From Maritimibacter dapengensis (lineage in GTDB: Bacteria > Pseudomonadota > Alphaproteobacteria > Rhodobacterales > Rhodobacteraceae): 64,000 bases of DNA. The notes under the pieces were generated by a model that saw only the letters and a list, made by a program, of their open reading frames with translations, had not been told where the DNA came from and made no database searches. The DNA lies in the NCBI RefSeq assembly GCF_019218265.1, contig NZ_JAHUZE010000005.1:1-64000 (forward strand), in the 5' to 3' direction. Below are positions 40,963 to 49,459 of the stretch, one piece after another (positions within the stretch are counted from its first letter, which is position 1; each line of letters opens with the position of its first letter). The position numbers were made by a program, and so were the translations under genes.

Positions 40963-42147
40963 TCAGGCTTTTTCATAAAGCGTGGTGACGCAGGCCCCGC
41001 CGAGGCCCAGATTGTGCTGAAGCGCCAGACGTGCGCCATCAACCTGGCGCGCATCTGCCTGGCCGCGAAGCTGCTGAACGAGCTCGGTACATTGCGCTAG
41101 GCCGGTCGCCCCAAGCGGATGGCCTTTGGACAAAAGACCGCCCGACGGGTTGGTCACGTATTTTCCGCCGTAGGTGTTGTCGCCATCATCAACGAATTTC
41201 GCCGCTTCGCCGCGACCGCAAAGGCCAAGCGCCTCATAGGTGATAAGCTCGTTGTGGGCGAAACAGTCGTGCAGTTCGACCACATCCACGTCCTCGGGCC
41301 CGATGCCCGCGTCCTCGTAAACCTGATCGGCGGCGCGCTTGGCCATCGAAAAGCCGACCACTTCGCGCATGTCATGGGCTTCGAAAGTTTCCGGGCCGTC
41401 GGTCGTCATGGCCTGCGCCGCGATCCGAACCGAACTGTCCAGTCCGTGCTTGTCGGCGAATTCCTTGGAACAAATGATCGCGGCGGCCGCGCCACAGGTT
41501 GGCGGACAGGCCATGAGCTTGGTCATGACGCCGGGCCAGACGACCTGGGCGGCCATGACGTCTTCCGCCGTCACCTTCTGCCGGAACAGGGCAACCGGAT
41601 TCTTCGCAGCATGTCGGCTGGCCTTGGCGCGGATTTTTGCGAAGGTTTCTAGGGGGGTGCCGAACTCGTCCATATGCGCCTTGCCGGCACCGCCGAAGTA
41701 CCGCAGCGCCAGCGGGATCTCGGCACTGCCAACCAGTTCGTCGGTTTCATTGTCGAATGCCGCAAACGGGCTGACCCGGTCATGGAACATCGCACCGATT
41801 GCGCCAGGCTGCATCTGTTCGAACCCAAGTGCCAGAGCACATTCGACCGCGCCGCTTTCAACTGCCTGCCTGGCCAGGAACAGGGCGGACGATCCGGTCG
41901 AGCAGTTGTTGTTCACATTCAGAACCGGGATGCCTGTCATTCCGACATGGTACAAGGCGCGCTGACCGCAGGTGCTGTCGCCATAGACATAGCCCACATA
42001 GGCCTGTTGGACTTTATCATAATCCAACCCCGCGTCTGCCAGAGCGGACCGGGTCGCAGCGGTCGCCATCACATCGTAGCTTTCGGATTTTCCCGGCTTC
42101 TGGAACGGGACCATCCCAACGCCTGCAACATAGGCTTTGTCTGTCAT
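40963..42147 (-). CDS. Thiolase / SCP2-type lipid-transfer thiolase
   Basis: 394-residue thiolase superfamily protein. The nucleophilic Cys is in NVNNNCSTGSSALFLAR (around residue 84). The later motifs are VELHDCFAHNELITYEALG (HDCF), SGGLLSKGHPLGATGLAQ (catalytic His) and HNLGLGGACVTTL. This HDCF/GHPxGATG pattern is typical of SCP2-type thiolases that cleave branched or bulky 3-oxoacyl-CoA. Two genes (thiolase, SDR) share the transcript, with a CTAAC-type site 55 bases upstream. Confidence 0.88.
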   Translation of the reverse strand: MTDKAYVAGVGMVPFQKPGKSESYDVMATAATRSALADAGLDYDKVQQAYVGYVYGDSTCGQRALYHVGMTGIPVLNVNNNCSTGSSALFLARQAVESGAVECALALGFEQMQPGAIGAMFHDRVSPFAAFDNETDELVGSAEIPLALRYFGGAGKAHMDEFGTPLETFAKIRAKASRHAAKNPVALFRQKVTAEDVMAAQVVWPGVMTKLMACPPTCGAAAAIICSKEFADKHGLDSSVRIAAQAMTTDGPETFEAHDMREVVGFSMAKRAADQVYEDAGIGPEDVDVVELHDCFAHNELITYEALGLCGRGEAAKFVDDGDNTYGGKYVTNPSGGLLSKGHPLGATGLAQCTELVQQLRGQADARQVDGARLALQHNLGLGGACVTTLYEKA

Positions 42148-42202
42148 TTCTCTCTCTCCCTAGTTCGGTCAGGCCACCCTAATCGGTCCGCCAGCCTATT
42201 TT

Positions 42203-42216
42203 CTACCATTTGTTAG
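42203..42216. promoter_or_regulatory. Island operator site 2 (thiolase promoter)
   Basis: CTACCATTTGTTAG, one mismatch from CTAACA-NN-TGTTAG, flanked by TTTT and ATTTT. It lies 55 bases upstream of the thiolase start in the divergent region 42148-42400. Confidence 0.6.
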
Positions 42217-42284
42217 ATTTTAAATCCCAACCTTGGGAAGTGTCAATATCGCCAAGCTGTGACGTAGGGAGCTTGCGCTATTTT

Positions 42285-42298
42285 CTAACTTGTGTTTG
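42285..42298. promoter_or_regulatory. Island operator site 3 (LbH-protein promoter)
   Basis: CTAACTTGTGTTTG, preceded by ATTTT and followed by TTTT, has the same layout as the other island sites. It is 102 bases upstream of the + strand gene at 42401, so each side of the divergent region has its own copy. Confidence 0.55.
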
Positions 42299-42400
42299 TT
42301 TTCGGGCCACACGCCCTGATCGGCGGCACAATTGAGGGATTCTGGTCCCGGCGCAACCGCTGACAAGCGTTTAGCACTCAGCTTACGAAAGGTGGTCGGA

Positions 42401-43012
42401 ATGGCATACTGTTATGAGTTCAAGGGTTTTATACCCGTCGTGCCCGAGGATACATATGTCCACCCCCAGGCCGTTCTGATCGGAAATGTCATCTTGGGTC
42501 ATGGATGCTACATCGGCCCCGGAGCAAGCTTGCGGGGCGATTTCGGCAGGATCGTGATCGGGGATGGAGCCAATGTTCAGGACAATTGCATCATCCATTC
42601 CTTTCCCGGCCGCGACGCCGTGGTGGAAAGCGACGGCCACATCGGCCATGGCGCGATCCTGCACGGTTGCACAGTGGGCCGGAACGCTCTGGTCGGAATG
42701 AATTCCGTCATTATGGATGGTGTAGAGCTTGGGGCGGAATCGATTGTCGGCGCGCAGGCGTTTGTGCGTGGCGAAACCGTGATTCCGGCGCGTTCGATGG
42801 TGGTGGGATCGCCGGCAAAGGTGATCCGCGAGGTCAGCGAGAAAGAAATCGCGTGGAAAACGCGCGGCACCGCGGAATACCAGCAACTTGCGCGCGATTG
42901 TCTGGCCGGATTGAGGCCGGTCGAGCCGCTGAAGGCGGTCGAGGCAGACCGGCCCGGCATGGCGGCCTCTGACGTCGTCTCCATTCAGGAGGCGCGGCGG
43001 ACATCGTCCTGA
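42401..43012 (+). CDS. PaaY/CaiE-like gamma-carbonic-anhydrase-fold protein
   Basis: 203-residue left-handed beta-helix protein. Hexapeptide repeats are visible throughout ([55 protein letters not shown]). The His ligands of gamma-carbonic anhydrases are present ([16 protein letters not shown]). The [21 protein letters not shown] tail matches PaaY/CaiE. PaaY proteins act as CoA thioesterases in phenylacetate metabolism; a CoA-recycling role here is inferred. ATG 42401 follows GGTGGTCGGA; the upstream extension is not conserved. Confidence 0.87.
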   Translation: MAYCYEFKGFIPVVPEDTYVHPQAVLIGNVILGHGCYIGPGASLRGDFGRIVIGDGANVQDNCIIHSFPGRDAVVESDGHIGHGAILHGCTVGRNALVGMNSVIMDGVELGAESIVGAQAFVRGETVIPARSMVVGSPAKVIREVSEKEIAWKTRGTAEYQQLARDCLAGLRPVEPLKAVEADRPGMAASDVVSIQEARRTSS

Positions 43013-43040
43013 CCTGTCCGGGAACCGGACCGGTCAGGAC
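43006..43040 (+). terminator. Strong hairpin at the end of the LbH gene
   Basis: Arms GTCCTGACC and GGTCAGGAC enclose a second complementary pair TCCGG / CCGGA. The hairpin overlaps the stop codon. It may also stop the convergent carboxylase transcript. Confidence 0.65.
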
Positions 43041-43123
43041 TACTTCAGATTCCGAAAGCGCCAGATGCAAGCGCCTTGACGCGGAACGGCACCCCCCGAC
43101 CCGGTGTGCCGTCCCTCAAGCCT

Positions 43124-44731
43124 TTACAGACGGAAGATCCCGTAGTGCGGATCGTCGATCGGTGCATTGAGCGAGGCAGAAATCGACATGCCAAGCGCGT
43201 TGCGTGTGTCCGCCGGGTCGAGGATGCCGTCGTCCCACAATTCCGAGGTCGAGGTATAAGCCTCGACATCGCGCTTGTATTTTTCCAGCACCGGTTCGCG
43301 GATCGCGGCGATTTCTTCTTCGGTCAGCTCTTTGCCTTCGCGCTGAAGCTGCCGAATCTTGACGTCCGCCATGGTATTTGCGGCCTGATCCGCCCCCATC
43401 ACGCCGATCTCGGCCTGGGGCCACATGAACAGCGTGCGCGCGTCCCAGGCCCGTCCGCACATCCCGTAGTTGCCGGCCCCGTAAGACGCATTGGCGATTA
43501 CTGTGAACTTCGGCACGACCGAGCCGCCCTGCGCCATCAGCATCTTGGCGCCATCCTTGGCGATGCCTCGTTCTTCGTATTCGCGGCCCACCATATAGCC
43601 GGTGATGTTCTGGAAAAAGACCAGAGGCGTGCGGTTCTGGTTGCACAACTGCATGAAATGCGCTGCCTTGAGCGAACTGTCGTTGAACAGCACCCCGTTG
43701 TTGGCAAGGATGCCGACCTTGTAACCCCAGATATGGGCAAAGCCGCACACCATCGTGGTGCCATAGTCCGGCTGGTATTCGTGAAAGCGTGAGCCGTCCA
43801 CGATCCGGGCCAGAACCTCGCGCATGTCGAACTGGGTTTTCCGGTCTTTTGGAATGATCCCGTAGAGTTCTTTGGGGTCATAGTAAGGCTCTTCATAGGC
43901 CGCGGTTTCGATGATCGTTTTCGGCGTGCGCTTCCACTGGCCGACAATCTCGCGGGCCAGTGAAAAGGCGTGTTTTTCGGTCGCGGCGCGATAGTCGCCG
44001 GTGCCCGATACCGAGGTGTGCATGACCGCGCCGCCAAGCTCCTGAACACCGACCTCTTCGCCGGTAGCCGCCTTGACCAGCGGGGGACCGCCAAGGAAAA
44101 TCGCCCCTGTGCCTTCGATGATGATGTTGTAGTCGCTCAGCGTCGGCACATAGGCGCCGCCAGCCGTGCAGTGACCGCCGACCACGGCAATCTGCGGGAT
44201 ATTGGCCTGGCTCAGCTTGACCTGGTTGCGGAACACCCGCCCGCCCAGATACCGGTCGGGAAACACCCCGTGCTGCAGCGGCAGGAAACCGCCCGCGCTG
44301 TCACAGATATGGATGACCGGCAGGCGGTTTTCCAGCGCGACATCCAGAAGACGCACGACCTTTTTGACCGTATGTGGATACCAAGCCCCGCCCTTGACGC
44401 TAGCGTCGTTGGCGTGGATGGCGACCTCGCGACCCTGCACAATACCGATGCCCGTCACCACAGCGGCGCCAGGCACGGTTCCATCGTATTCGCGACAGGC
44501 GGCAAGTGTGGAAAACTCCAAAAACGGAGTGCCGGGGTCCAGCAGCAGTTTCAACCGCTCGCGCACGCCCAGTTTGTTCTGGCGGGCAAGGCGGTCGATA
44601 TCGCGTTGCGGGCGTTCGAAACGCGCCGCGTGCTGGCGGGCGTGGAATTCCTTCAGCCGTTCAGACATGGCGGCATAGTTTGCCTTGTAGTCGGCGGCAT
44701 TGGTGTCGATCAGACTTTCAATCCTGCGCAT
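43124..44731 (-). CDS. atuC: Acyl-CoA carboxylase beta subunit, geranyl-CoA type (AtuC-like)
   Basis: 535-residue carboxyltransferase with NDASVKGGAWYPHTVKKVVRL, GGHCTAGGAYVPTLSDY, FFQNITGYMVGREYEERGIAK and NASYGAGNYGMCGRAW. The acyl-pocket segment reads DRYLGGRVFRNQ, with Gly163 where the methylcrotonyl-type paralogue in this window has Phe. A Phe-to-Gly change is known to separate geranyl- from methylcrotonyl-CoA carboxylase; I infer this is that position. AtuA and hydratase genes share the operon. A GAGGAG five bases upstream favours ATG 44731 over the GTG at 44737. Confidence 0.85.
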   Translation of the reverse strand: MRRIESLIDTNAADYKANYAAMSERLKEFHARQHAARFERPQRDIDRLARQNKLGVRERLKLLLDPGTPFLEFSTLAACREYDGTVPGAAVVTGIGIVQGREVAIHANDASVKGGAWYPHTVKKVVRLLDVALENRLPVIHICDSAGGFLPLQHGVFPDRYLGGRVFRNQVKLSQANIPQIAVVGGHCTAGGAYVPTLSDYNIIIEGTGAIFLGGPPLVKAATGEEVGVQELGGAVMHTSVSGTGDYRAATEKHAFSLAREIVGQWKRTPKTIIETAAYEEPYYDPKELYGIIPKDRKTQFDMREVLARIVDGSRFHEYQPDYGTTMVCGFAHIWGYKVGILANNGVLFNDSSLKAAHFMQLCNQNRTPLVFFQNITGYMVGREYEERGIAKDGAKMLMAQGGSVVPKFTVIANASYGAGNYGMCGRAWDARTLFMWPQAEIGVMGADQAANTMADVKIRQLQREGKELTEEEIAAIREPVLEKYKRDVEAYTSTSELWDDGILDPADTRNALGMSISASLNAPIDDPHYGIFRL

Positions 44732-44733
44732 TG

Positions 44734-45237
44734 TCACTCCTCCTCCGGGGCCAATTGGGCCAGGATGTCTTTCAGACCAAAACTGTCGCCTTCGGCGAAT
44801 GGCATTTCGGCAACGACCCCGTCGCGCGGGGCCGTCAGTGTGGTTTCCAACTTCATGCTTTCGATCACCAGAAGCGGCTGGCCTTCTTCAACCGCATCGC
44901 CGGGTTTAACCGCAACCGACACCACGACACCCGGCATGGGCGCCACCAATCGGTCGTCGCTCGCGCCACCGTCGCTTCCGGCCAGGCGTTCGGCGGGATC
45001 AACCCGCCCGACTTCGTAGGTTCGCCCGTCCATGTGCACAAAAGTTGCTTCCGGCCCCACGGCCAGTCGCAATTCGCGCACAACACCCTTGGCCCTCAGC
45101 TTGTAACCGCCCGGCAGACCCGTCGGGTCCAATTGGCAGGCAACAGCGCCAGTGGGGGTATTGAGCACGAACCGGCTGCCATCATGACCCAGCCAGCAAT
45201 CAGTCTCTTCTCCGTCCATCTGAAAAATCCGTTGCAT
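44734..45237 (-). CDS. Separate biotin carboxyl carrier protein (alpha-subunit C-terminal half)
   Basis: 167-residue protein. The first 100 residues form a BT/linker-like beta region (RFVLNTPTGAVACQLDPT, LRAKGVVRELRLAV). The last 70 residues are a biotinyl domain (VAPMPGVVVSVAVKPGDAVEEGQPLLVIESMKLETTLTAP), with the biotin Lys in ESMKLE. It starts on the stop codon of the biotin carboxylase (TGATG), so the two are translationally coupled. In Pseudomonas AtuF both parts are one polypeptide; here they are split. Confidence 0.87.
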   Translation of the reverse strand: MQRIFQMDGEETDCWLGHDGSRFVLNTPTGAVACQLDPTGLPGGYKLRAKGVVRELRLAVGPEATFVHMDGRTYEVGRVDPAERLAGSDGGASDDRLVAPMPGVVVSVAVKPGDAVEEGQPLLVIESMKLETTLTAPRDGVVAEMPFAEGDSFGLKDILAQLAPEEE

Positions 45238-46706
45238 CAGTTTCTCCACCCACCCATCTTGCGGTACATTTCCGGTATCTGCATTACGTCACTCACCAGG
45301 CGCTCGTCCGATAGGGCCGCCGCCGCCATCAGCAAGTCAGAGACATCTTCGCCCGGCGCGGTCAGCGTTTCGGATTGTTCAGCCAGGAAGCCAGTTGAAA
45401 CGTCACCAGAGGCGAAATCCGGATGTGCAAGGATTGCATCCAGGTAACCAGTGTTGGTCGTTACCCCGAGAATCACATAGCTTTGCACCGCGCTCCGGGC
45501 ACGGGCGATGGCCTGCGCGCGATCCGGGCCATGCACGATCAGCTTGGACAACATCGGGTCGAAGTCGGTCGTTACCTTGCCGCCATCCAGAATGCCGCTG
45601 TCTACGCGGATCCCCTCGCCCTGGGGTTCGTCCAGCAGCAGGATATTGCCGATCGCGGGGCGAAAATCGGCGGTCGCATCCTCGGCACAGATGCGCAGTT
45701 CGATCGAGTGTCCGGTTTGGGGAATATCCGCCTGCACGGCGCTCAGCCCGTCGCCCGCCGCGACACGCAGCTGCTCGGCAACCAGATCAAAGCCGGTTAC
45801 CATCTCGGTCACCGGATGTTCGACCTGAAGGCGGGTGTTCATTTCCAGGAAATAAAAGGCCCCATCCTGTGCATAGATGAATTCGACAGTCCCTGCCCCG
45901 CGGTATTTGACGGCGCGGGCAATTCCGGCAGCGGTCTCGCAGATCTCATCCCGTTGCTCGGGGGTCAGCGCCGGTGACGGCGTTTCCTCGATAATCTTCT
46001 GGAACCGGCGCTGGATCGAACATTCACGTTCCCAGAAATGGACCACGTTGCCCTGTCCGTCGCCCATCACCTGCACCTCGATATGGCGCGGGCGTTCGAT
46101 ATAGCGTTCGACGAAAAGCCGCCCGTCGCCGAAATATCGTTCGCCTTCGCGGCGCGCGGTTTCGATTTCGGTCTCCAGCGTGCTGTCCTCGCGTACGACG
46201 CGCATGCCCTTGCCGCCACCGCCGGCCGAGGGCTTGATGAGCAGCGGATAGCCAACGGCGCGGGCGCGTTCGACAAAGCTCGCCGGATCATCATCCTCGA
46301 TGGCCGAGGGGGCGACGGGAAACCCGCGTTCCTCGACGAAGGCGCGGGCGCGGACCTTGTCCCCCATCAGGTCGATGACCTCGGACGTCGGGCCGACAAA
46401 GGTCACTCCGGCTTTTTCCAGCGCCGCGACAAAACCGGCATTCTCTGACAGAAAGCCATAGCCGGGATGAACCGCGTCCGCGCCGATCCCTTTGGCGGCT
46501 TCGACGATCTGAGGAATATCGAGATAGGCGGCCACGGGCGTCGGGCCGTCGATCATCACGACCTCATCTGCAATCAGATGCGCCGGCCCCTCTTGCTCGG
46601 CGACATGACGCAACACGGCAGTCGCAAGCCCGCGGGCCTTAGCGGTGCGCAACACGCGCGCCGCGATCTCGCCCCGATTGGCGACCAGGAGTTTCGAAAT
46701 GGTCAT
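45237..46706 (-). CDS. Biotin carboxylase subunit (split AtuF-like)
   Basis: 489-residue ATP-grasp biotin carboxylase: LLVANRGEIAARVLRTA, IKPSAGGGGKGMRVV (ATP loop), FVERYIERPRHIEVQVMGD and FLEMNTRLQVEHPVTEMVTG. The C-terminal 40 residues (SGDVSTGFLAEQSETL...) end where the carrier protein begins. It carboxylates biotin on the adjacent carrier for transfer by the AtuC-like beta subunit. ATG 46706 is preceded by AAGAGGACG. Confidence 0.9.
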   Translation of the reverse strand: MTISKLLVANRGEIAARVLRTAKARGLATAVLRHVAEQEGPAHLIADEVVMIDGPTPVAAYLDIPQIVEAAKGIGADAVHPGYGFLSENAGFVAALEKAGVTFVGPTSEVIDLMGDKVRARAFVEERGFPVAPSAIEDDDPASFVERARAVGYPLLIKPSAGGGGKGMRVVREDSTLETEIETARREGERYFGDGRLFVERYIERPRHIEVQVMGDGQGNVVHFWERECSIQRRFQKIIEETPSPALTPEQRDEICETAAGIARAVKYRGAGTVEFIYAQDGAFYFLEMNTRLQVEHPVTEMVTGFDLVAEQLRVAAGDGLSAVQADIPQTGHSIELRICAEDATADFRPAIGNILLLDEPQGEGIRVDSGILDGGKVTTDFDPMLSKLIVHGPDRAQAIARARSAVQSYVILGVTTNTGYLDAILAHPDFASGDVSTGFLAEQSETLTAPGEDVSDLLMAAAALSDERLVSDVMQIPEMYRKMGGWRN

Positions 46707-46718
46707 GGTGTCGTCCTC

Positions 46719-48518
46719 TTAGTTCCGGGCCGCGGCATTCAGTCCGTCACGTGCGGCCAGATCGGCTGGCACGGGAATTTCGATATCAAGCAGCATCTGC
46801 GCGAACCCTTTGCCCTGCGGGTCTATGCGGACCGAAGCGATGCCCCCCCCGCCCAGCGAGTCATGCAGCAGGAAATTCAGCGAATGGCTTCCGGGCAGGT
46901 CGAACCGTTCTACCCTGCCGTCGCAGACATGGGCGAAATAGTCCTTCACCACCTCTTCGCTGAGAGCCGAGCGGATATATGGCAGGTAGTCCGGCTTGCG
47001 CGCGAGGATGCCGATATTGGCGATGTCCCCCTTGTCGCCCGAGCGGCCCCAGGCCAGATCGACGAGGCGGACCTTGACAACGTCCGGACCGGGCTCGCGG
47101 CTATCTGCGGGCGGTGCGGCAGGCGGATCAAGGTGGACTGGCGTGGCGGCCACGCTCACGGGCACATCCTTGCCGTCGACCTCGACCGCGACGGGGGTCT
47201 CGGCCTTGCTCTGAAGGAAGGAAAATAGACGGACCACCGGCTGCACCTTTGGCCGTCCGGCGAAGAACCCGGTCAGACCCTGCGCGGTCGAAATCGCCAT
47301 CGGTGCGATTTCGCCGGCAAAGATGTTCAGCGCGGCGCGATCGTCATGGACCGCGCCGATCTTGAGCACCACCTCGCGGGTCCGGGCGCGCGCATTTGCG
47401 CCATAGGCCGCCTCGGCCCCCAGCACCTCGACGCTGACCTGCCGGAAATCTCCCATGTTGCGGTCGCGGAAAATCCGGCGACAGCGGGTCAGGATCGCCT
47501 CGGCCACACGTTCGGCCTTGGCGGGTGCGTCAATCGCGGCCAGTGTCAGGGTAGAGACCGCGCGCCAGCCATCGGCATGGGTCGCCGACACCTTGTAGCT
47601 GTCGGTGCGCCCAAGCCCCCTGCCGCCCTTGACCAGCACCCGGTCGGGTCCGACCTGTTCCAGGGTGACCCCGGACCAGTCGCAGATCACGTCGGGCAAC
47701 AGGTAGGCGCGCGGGTCCCCGATTTCATAGAGCATCTGCTCTCCGACTGACCCGGGCACGACCAGCCCGCCGGTGTCAGGCGTCTTGGTCATGATGAAAC
47801 TGCCGTCTTCGGACACCTCGACGATGGGCATGCCCATATTGTCCCAACCCGGCACGTCCTGCCAGTCGGTGAAGTTGCCGCCGGTTCCCTGGGGGCCGCA
47901 TTCGATCAGGTGGCCGGCCAGCGATCCCTGGCTGAGCTTGTCCCAGTCATCGTCGCCCCAACCGTATTCATGCATCAGGGGACCAAGCGCGACCGCGCTG
48001 TCGGCGCAGCGTCCGGTGATCACGATGTCGGCCCCGGCATCCAGCGCGGCAGCGATGGGGCGGGCACCCAGATAGGCATTCATGCTCCAGATATCATCTG
48101 GAAATGCGACACCCGAGAACATTTCCGTCTGACCGTTTTTGCGAATTTCATCGGCCCTAGGCAACAGGTCATCGCCTAGCACGACTCCGATGGACAGATC
48201 GATCCCGGCCTGGGCGGCGGCTTTGGCAAGCGCATCGCTGCAGCCACGCGGGTTCACGCCCCCTGCATTGGCAACGACCTTGATCCCTTTTGCCTTGATA
48301 TCCGACAACCAGGGTGCCAGCGCCTTGACGAAGTCCGGCGCATAGCCCGACTCGGGCGCTTTGGCGCGGGCCCGCGCCATCAGCGACATTGTCACCTCTG
48401 CCAGATAGTCAAACACCAGATAGTCGATCTCGCCCTTTGAGACCAGTTGACCGATCGCTTCCGGCGTATCGCCCCAGAAGCCCGACGCGCATCCGATGCG
48501 CAGCTTTCGTTCCGACAT
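46719..48518 (-). CDS. atuA: AtuA family protein (DUF1446)
   Basis: 599-residue protein. The N-terminal DUF1446 domain (residues about 1-450) has RIGCASGFWGDTPEAI, YLVFDYLAEVTMSLMARA, VVANAGGVNPRGC and DIVITGRCADSAVALGPLM. The C-terminal AtuA ferredoxin-like domain (about 490-590) has VRLVDLAWGRSGDKGDIANIGILARKPDYLPYI and LNFLLHDSLGGGGIASVRIDPQGK. AtuA is required for acyclic terpene use in Pseudomonas; its chemistry is not firmly established. It lies directly before the split carboxylase in the same operon. Confidence 0.9.
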   Translation of the reverse strand: MSERKLRIGCASGFWGDTPEAIGQLVSKGEIDYLVFDYLAEVTMSLMARARAKAPESGYAPDFVKALAPWLSDIKAKGIKVVANAGGVNPRGCSDALAKAAAQAGIDLSIGVVLGDDLLPRADEIRKNGQTEMFSGVAFPDDIWSMNAYLGARPIAAALDAGADIVITGRCADSAVALGPLMHEYGWGDDDWDKLSQGSLAGHLIECGPQGTGGNFTDWQDVPGWDNMGMPIVEVSEDGSFIMTKTPDTGGLVVPGSVGEQMLYEIGDPRAYLLPDVICDWSGVTLEQVGPDRVLVKGGRGLGRTDSYKVSATHADGWRAVSTLTLAAIDAPAKAERVAEAILTRCRRIFRDRNMGDFRQVSVEVLGAEAAYGANARARTREVVLKIGAVHDDRAALNIFAGEIAPMAISTAQGLTGFFAGRPKVQPVVRLFSFLQSKAETPVAVEVDGKDVPVSVAATPVHLDPPAAPPADSREPGPDVVKVRLVDLAWGRSGDKGDIANIGILARKPDYLPYIRSALSEEVVKDYFAHVCDGRVERFDLPGSHSLNFLLHDSLGGGGIASVRIDPQGKGFAQMLLDIEIPVPADLAARDGLNAAARN

Positions 48519-48539
48519 ATTCCTCTCCTCCCCGTTTGA

Positions 48540-49325
48540 TCAGCGGCCCGTCCATTCGGGTTTGCGCTTCTCAATAAAGGCATCAAAGCCTTCGCGCGCG
48601 TCTTCGGTCTGCGCCACACGCGGTAACAGTGTTTCTGCAAACCGCATCTGCTGCGGATAGGTCATGTCCTCCATCGCGTGACAGGCGTATTTTCCCAGCC
48701 GGATCGCGCTCGGCGACTGCGCGGCGATCTGGGCAACCAGTTCTGCAACCTTGTCGTCCAGCCCCGCGGCATCGGTCACATAGTTGACCAGATTGAACTG
48801 CAGGGCTTCCTCGGCCGTCAGAGGAACGCCGGTGATGAACATCTCCATCAGCCTCCGCCGGGGCAGCACGCGCATCATGGGTGGCACGATCGTCATGGGA
48901 AACAGACCTACCTTCACTTCCGGCGTTCCGATGCGGGCATGATCCGCCATCACAGCCAGATCGCAGGCACAGATGATGCCCGCTCCCGCCCCCATCGCGA
49001 CGCCATTGATGCGCGCGATCGTTGGCTTTCGGCACGCCTGTATCGTCTCGAACAACCTTCCGGCAAAATGATCCGGGTCCGCCGGATCCTGAACAAACGG
49101 GCCGCCATCCGCCCCCGCCTTGATGTCGCCCCCGGCACAGAAGGCGCGCTCGCCCTCGCCGGTCAGAACGATCACGCGGCAATCGCTGTCCGTCTCGGCA
49201 GCACATATGGCGGCCATGATCCCGTCTGCGACCTCACGGTTGAGGGCATTTCGATTGTCAGGACGTCGAATCGTGATACGCACTTCTTTGCCGAGCGCCT
49301 GCGATTGAACAACGCTCTCAGTCAT
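48540..49325 (-). CDS. Enoyl-CoA hydratase (AtuE-like)
   Basis: 261-residue crotonase, first gene of the AtuA-carboxylase operon. Oxyanion-hole segments GERAFCAGGDIKAGADGG and INGVAMGAGAGIICACDLAVM, then RIGTPEVKVGLFPMTIVPPMMRVL and the C-terminal FIEKRKPEWTGR. From the operon it should hydrate the carboxylated enoyl-CoA (isohexenylglutaconyl-CoA in the geraniol pathway). A CTAACA palindrome 79 bases upstream is shared with the divergent dehydrogenase operon. Confidence 0.87.
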   Translation of the reverse strand: MTESVVQSQALGKEVRITIRRPDNRNALNREVADGIMAAICAAETDSDCRVIVLTGEGERAFCAGGDIKAGADGGPFVQDPADPDHFAGRLFETIQACRKPTIARINGVAMGAGAGIICACDLAVMADHARIGTPEVKVGLFPMTIVPPMMRVLPRRRLMEMFITGVPLTAEEALQFNLVNYVTDAAGLDDKVAELVAQIAAQSPSAIRLGKYACHAMEDMTYPQQMRFAETLLPRVAQTEDAREGFDAFIEKRKPEWTGR

Positions 49326-49403
49326 TTCCGAAGCTCCCCCCCTGTATTCAGGACACCGCGCTTTCTTACGTCAGGTCGTCAAAAGCTTGGCTTGATCTAT
49401 TTT

Positions 49404-49417
49404 CTAACATATGTTTG
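49404..49417. promoter_or_regulatory. Island operator site 4 (hydratase / dehydrogenase divergent promoters)
   Basis: CTAACATATGTTTG in the context ATTTT-site-ATTTT, halfway between the divergent starts at 49325 and 49460. It is the best match after site 5 and would control eleven genes in two directions. Confidence 0.7.
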
Positions 49418-49459
49418 ATTTTGGTCAACACTGCGGACGACATTTTTCGGGAGGATGAT

